64,000 nucleotides of DNA from Mesorhizobium sp. 1M-11. Lineage in GTDB: Bacteria > Pseudomonadota > Alphaproteobacteria > Rhizobiales > Rhizobiaceae. Below the pieces are notes generated by a model that saw only the letters and a list, made by a program, of their open reading frames with translations, searched no databases and was not told the origin of the DNA. The stretch is taken from contig NZ_LJSD01000014.1 in assembly GCF_001303895.1 (NCBI RefSeq), positions 1 to 64,000 of the forward strand. Direction: 5' to 3'. The translations under genes were made by a program, and so were the position numbers. Of the stretch, positions 54,796-63,293 are shown piece after piece (the stretch's first letter is position 1; every line of letters starts with the position of its first letter).

Positions 54796-56211
54796 ATGGA
54801 AAAAGCCGAAATCGGCCTGATTGGCCTCGGTACGATGGGGTCAAACCTCGCCCTCAACATTGCGGAGAAGGGCCATCGCATCGCGGTGTACAATCGCACG
54901 CCGTCGCGAACCGACGATTTCGTGGCCAAGGCCGGCGATCTCGCCAGCCGCATCGTGCCTTGCGAGAGCCTTGCCGATCTTGCCGCCGCCATCCGTCCGC
55001 CGCGGCCGATCATCATCATGGTGCTGGCAGGCACTCCCGTGGACGAGCAGATCGCGGCGCTGCGCGGAGAACTTGCCGCCAACGACATCATCATAGATGC
55101 CGGCAACGCCAATTTCCGCGATACGATGCGTCGGTTCAAGGAGTTGGAGGGTTCGGGCCTGACCTTTATCGGCATGGGCGTTTCTGGCGGTGAAGAGGGG
55201 GCACGTCATGGCCCGTCGATCATGGTCGGCGGCAAGGAGGAATCCTGGCACCGGATCGAAAGCGTGCTTACCGCGATCTCGGCCAAGTTCAAGGGTGAGC
55301 CCTGTGCGGCCTGGCTCGGCCCTGATGGGGCGGGCCATTTCGTCAAGACCATTCACAACGGCATCGAATATGCCGATATGCAGATGATCGCCGAGATCTA
55401 CGGCATCCTGCGCGATGGGCTCGGCATGGCACCCAAGGAAATCGCGCCGGTCTTCGCCGAATGGAACAAGGGCCGGTTGAATTCCTACCTGATCGAGATC
55501 ACCGCCGAGGTGCTGAAGGCCGACGATGCCAAGACCGGCAAGCCGGTAGTCGACATCATCCTCGACCGTGCCGGCCAGAAGGGCACCGGCAAGTGGTCGG
55601 TGATCGAAGCGCAGCAGCTCGGCATTCCTGCGACCGCCATCGAGGCGGCGGTGGCGGCCCGCGTGCTGTCGTCGCTCAGGGACGAACGGCTGGCGGCGGA
55701 GAAGGTCTATGGCGATGGAGTGCAGCGCATCACCGCTCCGCGTGACGCGCTGCTCAAGCAACTGGAACTGGCACTGTTCGCGGGCAAGATCGCAGCCTAT
55801 GCGCAAGGCTTCGCCGTGATGACCGGCGCGTCGAAGGAATTCGATTGGAACCTGCCCATGCCGACGATTGCCAAGATCTGGCGCGCCGGCTGCATCATCC
55901 GTTCACAGATGCTGGACACGATGGCCGAGGCCTTTGGGGCCGGCGCCGCTACGACCAATCTTTTGATGGCTCCGGATTTCGTGAAAATGATGCAGGAGGC
56001 GCACCCGGCTTTGCGGCGCGTGGTGGCGCTGGCCATCGAAGCCGGTTCGCCGGTCCCCGCGCTGTCGTCGGCGCTTGCCTATTTCGACAGCTATCGCCAG
56101 GGCCGGGGAACCTCCAATCTCATCCAGGCGCAACGCGACTTCTTCGGCGCGCATGGCTTTGAGCGCATTGGCGAAAAAGGTGCTTTCCACGGGCCATGGG
56201 GGCAGGGCTGA
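54796..56211 (+). CDS. gnd: 6-phosphogluconate dehydrogenase, decarboxylating
   Basis: 471 residues, the normal length for the long NADP-type Gnd. The N-terminal Rossmann motif is GLGTMGSNLALNIAEKGH, the substrate signature MGVSGGEEGARHGPSIMVGG, and the catalytic Lys and His-Asn lie in GHFVKTIHNGIEYADMQ. The C-terminal all-helical tail ends GAHGFERIGEKGAFHGPWG. It turns 6-phosphogluconate into ribulose 5-phosphate with CO2 release. It stands alone; zwf and pgl are not nearby. Confidence 0.95.
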   Translation: MEKAEIGLIGLGTMGSNLALNIAEKGHRIAVYNRTPSRTDDFVAKAGDLASRIVPCESLADLAAAIRPPRPIIIMVLAGTPVDEQIAALRGELAANDIIIDAGNANFRDTMRRFKELEGSGLTFIGMGVSGGEEGARHGPSIMVGGKEESWHRIESVLTAISAKFKGEPCAAWLGPDGAGHFVKTIHNGIEYADMQMIAEIYGILRDGLGMAPKEIAPVFAEWNKGRLNSYLIEITAEVLKADDAKTGKPVVDIILDRAGQKGTGKWSVIEAQQLGIPATAIEAAVAARVLSSLRDERLAAEKVYGDGVQRITAPRDALLKQLELALFAGKIAAYAQGFAVMTGASKEFDWNLPMPTIAKIWRAGCIIRSQMLDTMAEAFGAGAATTNLLMAPDFVKMMQEAHPALRRVVALAIEAGSPVPALSSALAYFDSYRQGRGTSNLIQAQRDFFGAHGFERIGEKGAFHGPWGQG

Positions 56212-56318
56212 GGTTTTTCAGATAGCGTCAGTTCGAAACGCGGCGATCGCTGAAAAAGTGGCGCCACGCGGCCGTTCGTGTTTGGATGCCGTCCGCTGGT
56301 TCCGGGCTGGAGGGGCAT

Positions 56319-57575
56319 ATGCGGGTAAGGTGGTTTCTGTCGGCTGCGGCCGTCATCTGCTGGGCGATGGCGGCGCAAGCGCAAAACAAGATCAGCAAAG
56401 AGTCGGCTGCCGATGGCGTGGCCGCGAAGATCGAGGAGCTTGTAGAGCGTGACTTCTATAAGCCCGTGGATTTTCCGTCGTTTGCCGGAAAGCATCCGAC
56501 AAATGCGGATATCGACAGGGCGCTTGCCGATCTACACGTTTCCCACACGCGCAGGTTTATGCCGGGAACTGTCGACTATTATGAAGTAGCCGACATTTAT
56601 GGTCCGTGGCGAGGAGCTTCCCGTCTGGTGTTCCCGCCGGACGGTGAAGCCAAATATGACGGCATCGGGATGAACACTACCATCATCGGTGGCAAGCGGT
56701 TCGTTACCCATGTCTACGATGGGGCGGCGGCAAAGAAAGCGGGAATTCTCGTCGGCGACGAGATTTTGACCGTCGATGGAAAGCCGTTTGATGAGATCAA
56801 GTCTTTCAAGGGACAGGCCGGAAAACCGGTGATGGTCGCCGTTAGGCGCACTGCCAAGGCACCCCCTGTGGATATACCGGTGGCAGTCACTTCGATCTCA
56901 CCGGTTCGAATGTATTTTGATGCCATCAGAGCCAGTGGTCGCGTAGTTGAAAATCGCGGCTATAGCATTGCTTATTTCCGGATTTGGGCGCTCGCGTCCC
57001 GACAGACCAATGACGCTGTGGAAGCGATGCTGCGTAGCGAGATTTTGAGTGGTGCTCACGGTCTGATACTTGATCTGCGGGGGCGCTGGGGAGGTTACAC
57101 GGACGAACTCCCGGCTATGTTGCTGGAGGATTTTGCGGATGTAACGTTCACAATGCGGGATGGTCGAAGCGAGAAGTGGCGAGAGACATGGCGTAAGCCG
57201 ATCATTGTCCTGGTTGATGAGGGAACACGCAGCGCCAACGAGATCTTGGCCTGCGCCATCAAGAAGCGGGGCTTCGCCGTGATTGGAAAAAAAACCGCTG
57301 GTGCGGTGCTCAGCGGGAGAGCTTTTTTGCTTCCGGACACCAGCCTCCTAATGTTGGCAGCCGGGACCGTTCAGGTCGATGGTGAAGTCCTCGAGGGAAA
57401 GGGTGTCGTGCCGGACATCGTCGTGGATGCGCCTATTCCCTATGCGATGGGAGCTGATCCGCAGCTGGATGTCGCGGTGGAGCAAATGACAAGGGACCTT
57501 TCCAGCATCACCCCTTGGCGTCTCTATCCGCAGCAAAGACCCTGTTCCGCGATAGCTTCGGCCGTGGCGAATTGA
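56319..57575 (+). CDS. S41-family (C-terminal-processing-like) peptidase
   Basis: 418 residues from the ATG at 56319, with GGAGGGG upstream. A signal peptide (about 5-21, ending AQAQ) exports it. A PDZ-like region (about 115-185, DGAAAKKAGILVGDEILTVDG) precedes the tail-specific protease domain. Catalytic Ser lies in DEGTRSANEILACAI and Lys in VIGKKTAGAV. It probably cleaves periplasmic proteins. The region seems less GC-rich than its neighbours, which may mark recent transfer. Confidence 0.82.
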   Translation: MRVRWFLSAAAVICWAMAAQAQNKISKESAADGVAAKIEELVERDFYKPVDFPSFAGKHPTNADIDRALADLHVSHTRRFMPGTVDYYEVADIYGPWRGASRLVFPPDGEAKYDGIGMNTTIIGGKRFVTHVYDGAAAKKAGILVGDEILTVDGKPFDEIKSFKGQAGKPVMVAVRRTAKAPPVDIPVAVTSISPVRMYFDAIRASGRVVENRGYSIAYFRIWALASRQTNDAVEAMLRSEILSGAHGLILDLRGRWGGYTDELPAMLLEDFADVTFTMRDGRSEKWRETWRKPIIVLVDEGTRSANEILACAIKKRGFAVIGKKTAGAVLSGRAFLLPDTSLLMLAAGTVQVDGEVLEGKGVVPDIVVDAPIPYAMGADPQLDVAVEQMTRDLSSITPWRLYPQQRPCSAIASAVAN

Positions 57576-57604
57576 CCGAGCTGTCTCGCGCCGGTCGACG
57601 CTGA

Positions 57605-58645
57605 CTATCTCGGCGCGATGACCTCAGCCGGTACCACGAGCCGCTGCATCGGTGCCGCCGATCTGTCGTCGATGCTGCTGAGCACCGCTGTGGCCAGATC
57701 GCGTCCGGCGAGCCTGAAATCTTCCTCGACGACATGGATTTCGGGACGAACCAGCTGCAGCAGGTTGAAAGGTTCCTTGGCGACGAGGTCGACATCGCGC
57801 CCAAGCTTGAAACCGGCGGCCTCGATGCCTGCGATGAGCGCGAAGGCCGGGCCACCTGCGCCGCAAATGATGCCGTCGGGCCGGCCTGTCCGCCGCATCA
57901 GTTCAATGGTGTGGCGGCGGATGTCGTCGATGATGTTGTCGCTGCTGACGGACGAGAACGGAGCCTCGCTCTGTCCGTGCCGGTCCAACTCGTCGAGGAA
58001 GCCGCCGCGCATATGCTGGTGGTAGGTGAGGGCGGGCGGTGGCGCCAGAAGCGCGAGACGCCTGCGGCCGAGTTCCGCCAGCCGGCGGACGGCCAGTCGC
58101 GCGAAGGTCTCGTTGTCGAAATCATGATAGGCGTGCTCGATGCCCATCGCCGTGCGGCCATGCGCGGCGAAAGGAAAGCCACGCTCGGTCAGATAGCGCA
58201 CGCGCGGATCGTTCGGTTCGGTGCGCGAGATGATGATGCCATCGGCGGAGCCGGTTTCGACCACATAACGGATCGGCTCCATAGGATCGTTGTTGTGGGA
58301 ATAGGGGGCGACGACCAGATGGTAGGGCGTCGCCGCAAGCCGTTCTGAAATGCCGTAGATGAAATCGGACAGGAAGCCGCCGATCTGTTCGGTGGTATTG
58401 AGTACGACGGAGATGACGTTGGTCTTGCCTGTGCGCAGGCGTACGCCGGCCCGGTTCGGCCGGTAGCCGATCTGGCGCGCGACGAGCTGCACGCGCTTGC
58501 GCGTCTCGGCGCCGATTTCGGGAGCGTCTTTCAAGGCTCGCGAGACGGTGGTGACGCCGAGGCCGGTCATGAAGGCAAGCGTCTTCAGCGTCGGCCTGCC
58601 GGCCTCCGCTTCTTCCTCGCCCGTGTTGTTGCTCGACTTGTCCAT
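57605..58645 (-). CDS. LacI-family regulator of the adjacent sugar importer
   Basis: 346 residues from the ATG at 58645 (MDKSSNNTGEEEAEAG); ATGs at 58690 and 58666 are also in frame. The helix-turn-helix (about 19-45, LKTLAFMTGLGVTTVSRALK) and hinge RPNRAGVRLRTGKTNVI lead to a type I PBP-like sugar-binding core. It is divergent from the ABC sugar operon. Two matching 14-bp operators at 58739 and 58959 suggest it represses both its own gene and the importer until a sugar is bound. Confidence 0.88.
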   Translation of the reverse strand: MDKSSNNTGEEEAEAGRPTLKTLAFMTGLGVTTVSRALKDAPEIGAETRKRVQLVARQIGYRPNRAGVRLRTGKTNVISVVLNTTEQIGGFLSDFIYGISERLAATPYHLVVAPYSHNNDPMEPIRYVVETGSADGIIISRTEPNDPRVRYLTERGFPFAAHGRTAMGIEHAYHDFDNETFARLAVRRLAELGRRRLALLAPPPALTYHQHMRGGFLDELDRHGQSEAPFSSVSSDNIIDDIRRHTIELMRRTGRPDGIICGAGGPAFALIAGIEAAGFKLGRDVDLVAKEPFNLLQLVRPEIHVVEEDFRLAGRDLATAVLSSIDDRSAAPMQRLVVPAEVIAPR

Positions 58646-58738
58646 AACCCTGCCCGCAGCGCGCATATCAGCCTGTCCCCGCGGGGACAATGACTGAATT
58701 CGCCGGGTACGCTGCCTGCGCCTTCGCTATGCAATATA

Positions 58739-58752
58739 CTGAAACGTTACAG
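58739..58752. promoter_or_regulatory. LacI-type operator near the regulator gene
   Basis: ctgaaacgttacag has the central CG and near-palindromic form of LacI-family sites. It is the exact reverse complement of the site at 58959-58972. It lies 94 bp before the regulator start, in a position for autoregulation or looping. Confidence 0.65.
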
Positions 58753-58951
58753 ATTCTCCAGCCCAACCTTTGGTCGGTAAGGGGAGGCGCGTCTCGAATT
58801 CCGGCATTTTGCACCGCAGTGACCGATTTTGCAGCGCAATATGGAAAATTTTGCATTCCTAGGAGTTCCGGCCCTCTATTTTGTCGAGCTTCGAAAAATA
58901 TTTTGACCCGGCTGTTGATTGGGGATTGCCACATAGGCGCAATTGCCGTAT

Positions 58952-58979
58952 CCAAAATCTGTAACGTTTCAGATTTTGG
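58952..58979. promoter_or_regulatory. LacI-type operator inside a larger inverted repeat upstream of the sugar importer
   Basis: The core ctgtaacgtttcag (58959-58972) is flanked by perfect 10-bp arms: ccaaaatctg (58952-58961) and cagattttgg (58970-58979). It ends 11 bp before the binding-protein start (58991) and overlaps its ribosome site GGGAGG. A bound repressor would block initiation here. The rest of the 345-bp divergent gap holds no gene. Confidence 0.7.
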
Positions 58980-58990
58980 GAGGAATCGGA

Positions 58991-60229
58991 ATGCGACGCA
59001 CTTTGAAGGCTGCCGTGCTGGCGGCTGGGACGGCTCTTGGCTTCACCGGAGCCGCTTACGCGACGGATCTGGAAGTCACGCACTGGTGGACGTCGGGCGG
59101 CGAGGCTGCTGCCGTCGCCGAGCTCGCCAAGGCCTTCGATGCTACCGGGAACAAATGGGTGGATGGTGCCATCGCCGGCTCCGGCGGCACGGCGCGCCCC
59201 ATCATGATTTCACGCATCACCGGTGGCGACCCGATGGGCGCCACGCAGTTCAATCATGGCCGTCAGGCCGAGGAACTGGTGCAGGCCGGATTGATGCGCG
59301 ACCTCACCGACATCGCCACCAAGGGCAAGTGGACGGAAGTCGTGCGCCCGAAGGGGCTGCTCGATTCCTGCACCATCGACGGCAAGATCTATTGCGTGCC
59401 TGTCAACATCCACTCCTGGCAATGGCTGTGGCTCTCCAACGAAGCCTTCGCCAAGGCCGGCGTGGCTGTGCCGAAGACCTGGGACGAATATGTGGCGGCG
59501 GCGCCGGCACTGGAAAAGGCCGGCATCGTGCCGCTCGCCGTGGGTGGCCAGCCCTGGCAGGCCTCGGGCGCCTTCGACGTGCTCCTGCTGGCGGTCGGCG
59601 GTACGGATGCCTTCCTCAAGGTCTACAAGGACAAGGATGGCGAGTTCGCCGGCGGAGCCGAGATCGCCAAGGTGTTCAAGGCGGCCGACGATGCCCGCAA
59701 GATGTCCAAGGGCACCAATGTGCAGGATTGGAACCAAGCCACCAACATGGTCATCACCGGCAAGGCCGGCGGACAGATCATGGGCGACTGGGCTCAAGGC
59801 GAGTTCCAGGTGGCCGGCAAGGTTGCCGGCAAGGATTACACCTGTCTGCCCGGCCTTGGCATGAGCAATGCCCTCGCTACGGGTGGCGATGCCTTCTATT
59901 TTCCGCTGCTCAAGGATGCCGAGAAGGCCAAGGCGCAGGAAGTGCTTGCTGAAACGCTGCTCGACCCCAAGACGCAGGTTGCCTTCAACCTGAAGAAGGG
60001 TTCGCTGCCGGTGCGTGGCGATGTCGATCTCAACTCCGCCAATGACTGCATGAAGAAGGGTCTCGACATCCTCGCCAAGGGCACCGTGATCCCATGGACG
60101 GATCAGTTGCTGTCGCAGGATACGCAGAAGCAGAAGGAGGACCTGTTCTCCGAATTCTTCGCCAAGCCGGACCTGACTGTCGAGGATGCGCAGAAGCGCT
60201 TCGCCGACATCATTTCAAGCGCCGACTAG
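58991..60229 (+). CDS. Sugar ABC importer binding protein (glucose/mannose type)
   Basis: 412 residues from the ATG at 58991, with GGGAGG upstream; the frame start at 58943 lies inside the operator. Signal peptide about 1-24 (TLKAAVLAAGTALGFTGAAY). The mature part follows the type II, COG1653 pattern: LEVTHWWTSGGEAAAVAELA, QLLSQDTQKQKEDLFSEFFA near the end. It resembles GtsA-like glucose or mannose binders of rhizobia and pseudomonads. Ligand identity needs test; the downstream epimerase-type gene suggests an unusual hexose or polyol. Confidence 0.9.
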   Translation: MRRTLKAAVLAAGTALGFTGAAYATDLEVTHWWTSGGEAAAVAELAKAFDATGNKWVDGAIAGSGGTARPIMISRITGGDPMGATQFNHGRQAEELVQAGLMRDLTDIATKGKWTEVVRPKGLLDSCTIDGKIYCVPVNIHSWQWLWLSNEAFAKAGVAVPKTWDEYVAAAPALEKAGIVPLAVGGQPWQASGAFDVLLLAVGGTDAFLKVYKDKDGEFAGGAEIAKVFKAADDARKMSKGTNVQDWNQATNMVITGKAGGQIMGDWAQGEFQVAGKVAGKDYTCLPGLGMSNALATGGDAFYFPLLKDAEKAKAQEVLAETLLDPKTQVAFNLKKGSLPVRGDVDLNSANDCMKKGLDILAKGTVIPWTDQLLSQDTQKQKEDLFSEFFAKPDLTVEDAQKRFADIISSAD

Positions 60230-60334
60230 GACAAGACCAGATAGCGGTCCTGCCCTGATCCTGTCTCCCCCGATCCTCCCGGGTTCCGGTCCTGCCGTGT
60301 GCTTGGCGGGCCGGAATTCCCGGAGGTCCAACGC

Positions 60335-61237
60335 ATGGCATCCACAATGAGCAGTGCAGCCAAGCGCCCAAGCAGACTGTTCCGCAACCTCAGCGCCAAG
60401 ATCGCCTCGGTGCCGATGATCCTCACCGCGTTGGTGGTGTTCGTCGGCGGCACATTGTGGACCGTGCTCTATTCCTTCACCAATTCGCGGCTGTTACCGC
60501 GGCTCAAATTCGTCGGCCTCGACCAGTATGAGCGATTGTGGGCAACGCCGCGCTGGCTGGTGTCGATCGAGAACCTGGCCATTTACGGCATCCTGTCATT
60601 GATCTTCTCCCTGGTGATCGGCTTCGTGCTGGCGGCGCTGCTCGACCAGAAGATCCGCTTCGAAGACACGTTCCGCACCATCTTCCTCTACCCCTTCGCG
60701 CTTTCCTTCGTCGTCACCGGCGTGGTCTGGCAATGGCTGCTCAACCCTGATTTCGGTGTGCAAGCGGTGGTGCGCTCGCTGGGTTGGGAAAGCTTCGCTT
60801 TCGATCCGCTCTACAATTCCAGCATCGTCATCTATGGCGTGCTCATCGCGGCACTTTGGCAAGGCACCGGCTTCGTGATGTGCCTGATGCTGGCGGGTTT
60901 GCGCGGCATCGACGAGGACATCTGGAAGGCCGCGCGGGTGGACGGCATTCCGGCGTGGAGAACCTATCTCTTCATCGTCCTGCCGATGATGCGGCCGGTG
61001 CTGGTCACCACGCTGGTCATCATCGCCGCGGGCATCGTCAAGGTCTATGACCTCGTGGTGGCGCAGACCAGCGGCGGTCCTGGCATCGCCTCCGAAGTGC
61101 CGGCCAAATATGTCTACGACTACATGTTCTTCGCCCAGAATCTCGGCCAGGGCTTTGCTGCCTCGACGATGATGCTGCTGTCGGTTGCCATCATCATCGT
61201 GCCCTGGGCCTATCTCGAATTCGGGCGGAGGCGCTGA
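60335..61237 (+). CDS. Sugar ABC importer permease 1 (MalF-type)
   Basis: 300 residues from the ATG at 60335, preceded by CGGAGG; the frame start at 60299 is not supported. About six membrane segments, with the EAA loop WKAARVDGIPAWRTYLFIVLPMMRP. It forms a heterodimeric channel with the next gene product. It lies about 105 bp after the binding-protein gene, a gap that fits a lower expression of membrane parts. Confidence 0.9.
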   Translation: MASTMSSAAKRPSRLFRNLSAKIASVPMILTALVVFVGGTLWTVLYSFTNSRLLPRLKFVGLDQYERLWATPRWLVSIENLAIYGILSLIFSLVIGFVLAALLDQKIRFEDTFRTIFLYPFALSFVVTGVVWQWLLNPDFGVQAVVRSLGWESFAFDPLYNSSIVIYGVLIAALWQGTGFVMCLMLAGLRGIDEDIWKAARVDGIPAWRTYLFIVLPMMRPVLVTTLVIIAAGIVKVYDLVVAQTSGGPGIASEVPAKYVYDYMFFAQNLGQGFAASTMMLLSVAIIIVPWAYLEFGRRR

Positions 61238-61239
61238 CG

Positions 61240-62145
61240 ATGGCGATGTCGCAGACGCTTGCCGCAGACGGTCCACGCGGGCCGAAGCCACGCCATCGCT
61301 TCTCGAAGCGCAACATCTTCATCTACGGCACGCTGTTCGTGGTCGCTGTCTACTATCTGCTGCCACTCTACGTGATGGTGGTCACGTCCCTGAAGGGCAT
61401 GCCAGAGGTAAGGCTCGGCAATATCTTTTCCCCGCCGCTGGAGATCACCTTCGAACCTTGGGTGAAGGCTTGGGCGACGGCTTGCACCGGGCTGAATTGC
61501 GACGGGCTTTCGCGTGGCTTCTGGAACTCGGTGCGCATCACCGTGCCATCGGTGATCCTGTCGATCGCGATCGCCTCGGTGAATGGCTATGCGCTTGCCA
61601 ACTGGCGCTTCAAGGGCTCGGAACTGTTCTTCACCATCCTCATCATCGGCGCCTTCATCCCCTATCAGGTGATGCTCTACCCGATCGTCATCATCCTGCG
61701 CGAGATCGGGCTTTATGGCAGCCTGACCGGGCTGGTCATCGTGCATTCGATCTTCGGCATGCCGATCCTGACGCTTCTGTTCCGCAACTATTTCGCGTCA
61801 CTGCCGGAGGAACTGTTCAAGGCCGCACGTGTCGATGGCGCCGGCTTCTGGAGCATCTACCTGCGCATCATGCTGCCGATGTCGGTGCCGATCTTCGTCG
61901 TCGCCGTCATTCTGCAGATCACCGGCATATGGAACGACTTCCTGTTCGGCGTCGTCTACACGCGCCCAGACACCTATCCGATGACGGTGCAGCTCAACAA
62001 CATCGTCAATTCCGTGCAGGGCGTGAAGGAATACAACGTCAACATGGCAGCCACGCTGCTGACCGGCCTCGTGCCCCTCGTCGTCTATTTCATCTCCGGC
62101 AAACTGTTCGTGCGCGGCATCGCCGCCGGCGCGGTGAAAGGGTGA
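61240..62145 (+). CDS. Sugar ABC importer permease 2 (MalG-type)
   Basis: 301 residues with six membrane segments. The EAA loop reads LFKAARVDGAGFWSIYLRIMLPMSVP, and the C-terminal end VRGIAAGAVKG is typical of MalG/UgpE-type permeases. It begins two bases after permease 1 stops, so the two are translated in step. It pairs with the MalF-type permease and the UgpC-type ATPase that follows. Confidence 0.9.
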   Translation: MAMSQTLAADGPRGPKPRHRFSKRNIFIYGTLFVVAVYYLLPLYVMVVTSLKGMPEVRLGNIFSPPLEITFEPWVKAWATACTGLNCDGLSRGFWNSVRITVPSVILSIAIASVNGYALANWRFKGSELFFTILIIGAFIPYQVMLYPIVIILREIGLYGSLTGLVIVHSIFGMPILTLLFRNYFASLPEELFKAARVDGAGFWSIYLRIMLPMSVPIFVVAVILQITGIWNDFLFGVVYTRPDTYPMTVQLNNIVNSVQGVKEYNVNMAATLLTGLVPLVVYFISGKLFVRGIAAGAVKG

Positions 62146-62147
62146 GC

Positions 62148-63242
62148 ATGAGCGCGACCGTCAATACCAGCGTCTCGATTCAGGACCTGACGCTCAATTT
62201 CGGCGTGGTCTCGGTGTTGCAGTCGCTGAACCTCGACATCGCGGAGGGCGAGTTCATCGTGCTGCTCGGGCCGTCCGGTTGTGGCAAGTCCACTCTGCTC
62301 AACTGCATCGCCGGCCTGCTCGACATTTCCGATGGGCGCATCTTCATCAAGGGCAAGAACGTCACTTGGGAAGAACCCAAGGACCGCGGCATCGGCATGG
62401 TGTTCCAGTCCTATGCGCTCTATCCGCAGATGAGCGTGGAGAAGAACCTGTCCTTCGGCCTGAAGGTGGCGGGGACGCCGAAGGAGGAGATCGGCAAGCG
62501 GATCGCGCGCGCAGCCGAGATCCTGCAAATCGAGCCACTCCTGCAGCGCAAGCCGGCAGCGCTTTCCGGCGGCCAGCGCCAGCGCGTGGCGATCGGCCGG
62601 GCCCTGGTGCGTGATGTCGATGTCTTCCTGTTCGACGAACCGCTGTCCAATCTGGACGCCAAGCTGCGCTCGGAACTGCGCGTCGAGATCAAGCGGCTGC
62701 ATCAGCGGCTTGCCAACACCATGATCTATGTCACCCACGACCAGATCGAGGCGATGACGCTGGCCGACCGGATCGCCGTCATGCGTGGCGGTGTGATCCA
62801 GCAACTGGACGCGCCGCAGGCGATCTACAGCCGTCCGGTCAATCGCTTCGTCGCAGGCTTTATTGGATCGCCCGGCATGAATTTCGTCGACGGCAGGCTG
62901 GAAGAGAGCGATGGCGGCTGGCGCTTCGGTGCCGGCGATCTGAGCATCCCACTTTCAACTTATACCTTCGACCGGCAGCCTGTCGCGGGGCCGGCGGTGT
63001 TCGGCGTTCGACCGGAACATATCGGCCTCAATTCCGGCTCCGGCTGGCCGTTTTCGACGAAAGCCACCGTCGATGTCGTCGAGCCGATGGGTTCAGACAC
63101 GCTGGTCTGGGTGCGGTTAGGGGCGCAAAGCCTTTCGGTGCGCATGCCTTCCGAGCGTGCGCCCCAGATCGGCAGCCAGGTCGAGATCGGCTTCGACCCC
63201 ATGCGTGCCTCGCTGTTCGGCGAAGACGGCAATCGGCTGTGA
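62148..63242 (+). CDS. Sugar ABC importer ATPase (UgpC/MalK-type)
   Basis: 364 residues from the ATG at 62148, 2 bp after the permease stop. Walker A is GPSGCGKST, the signature LSGGQRQRVAIGRAL, Walker B VFLFDEPLSNLD, and the H-loop TMIYVTHDQIEAM. A C-terminal TOBE regulatory region follows (about 240-360). It energises the MalFG-type permease. The same frame is open further upstream across the permease gene, but that part is not real coding sequence. Confidence 0.92.
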   Translation: MSATVNTSVSIQDLTLNFGVVSVLQSLNLDIAEGEFIVLLGPSGCGKSTLLNCIAGLLDISDGRIFIKGKNVTWEEPKDRGIGMVFQSYALYPQMSVEKNLSFGLKVAGTPKEEIGKRIARAAEILQIEPLLQRKPAALSGGQRQRVAIGRALVRDVDVFLFDEPLSNLDAKLRSELRVEIKRLHQRLANTMIYVTHDQIEAMTLADRIAVMRGGVIQQLDAPQAIYSRPVNRFVAGFIGSPGMNFVDGRLEESDGGWRFGAGDLSIPLSTYTFDRQPVAGPAVFGVRPEHIGLNSGSGWPFSTKATVDVVEPMGSDTLVWVRLGAQSLSVRMPSERAPQIGSQVEIGFDPMRASLFGEDGNRL

Positions 63243-63293
63243 CAGCCAAAGGAATCCCCACCAAGCAGCCCCCAAGCAGAATGGACAGATAGA

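Noticed and set aside
61185..62147. Upstream extension of the UgpC-type ATPase frame
   Set aside because: The extension overlaps permease 2 and does not resemble protein; the ATG at 62148 has the correct family N terminus.
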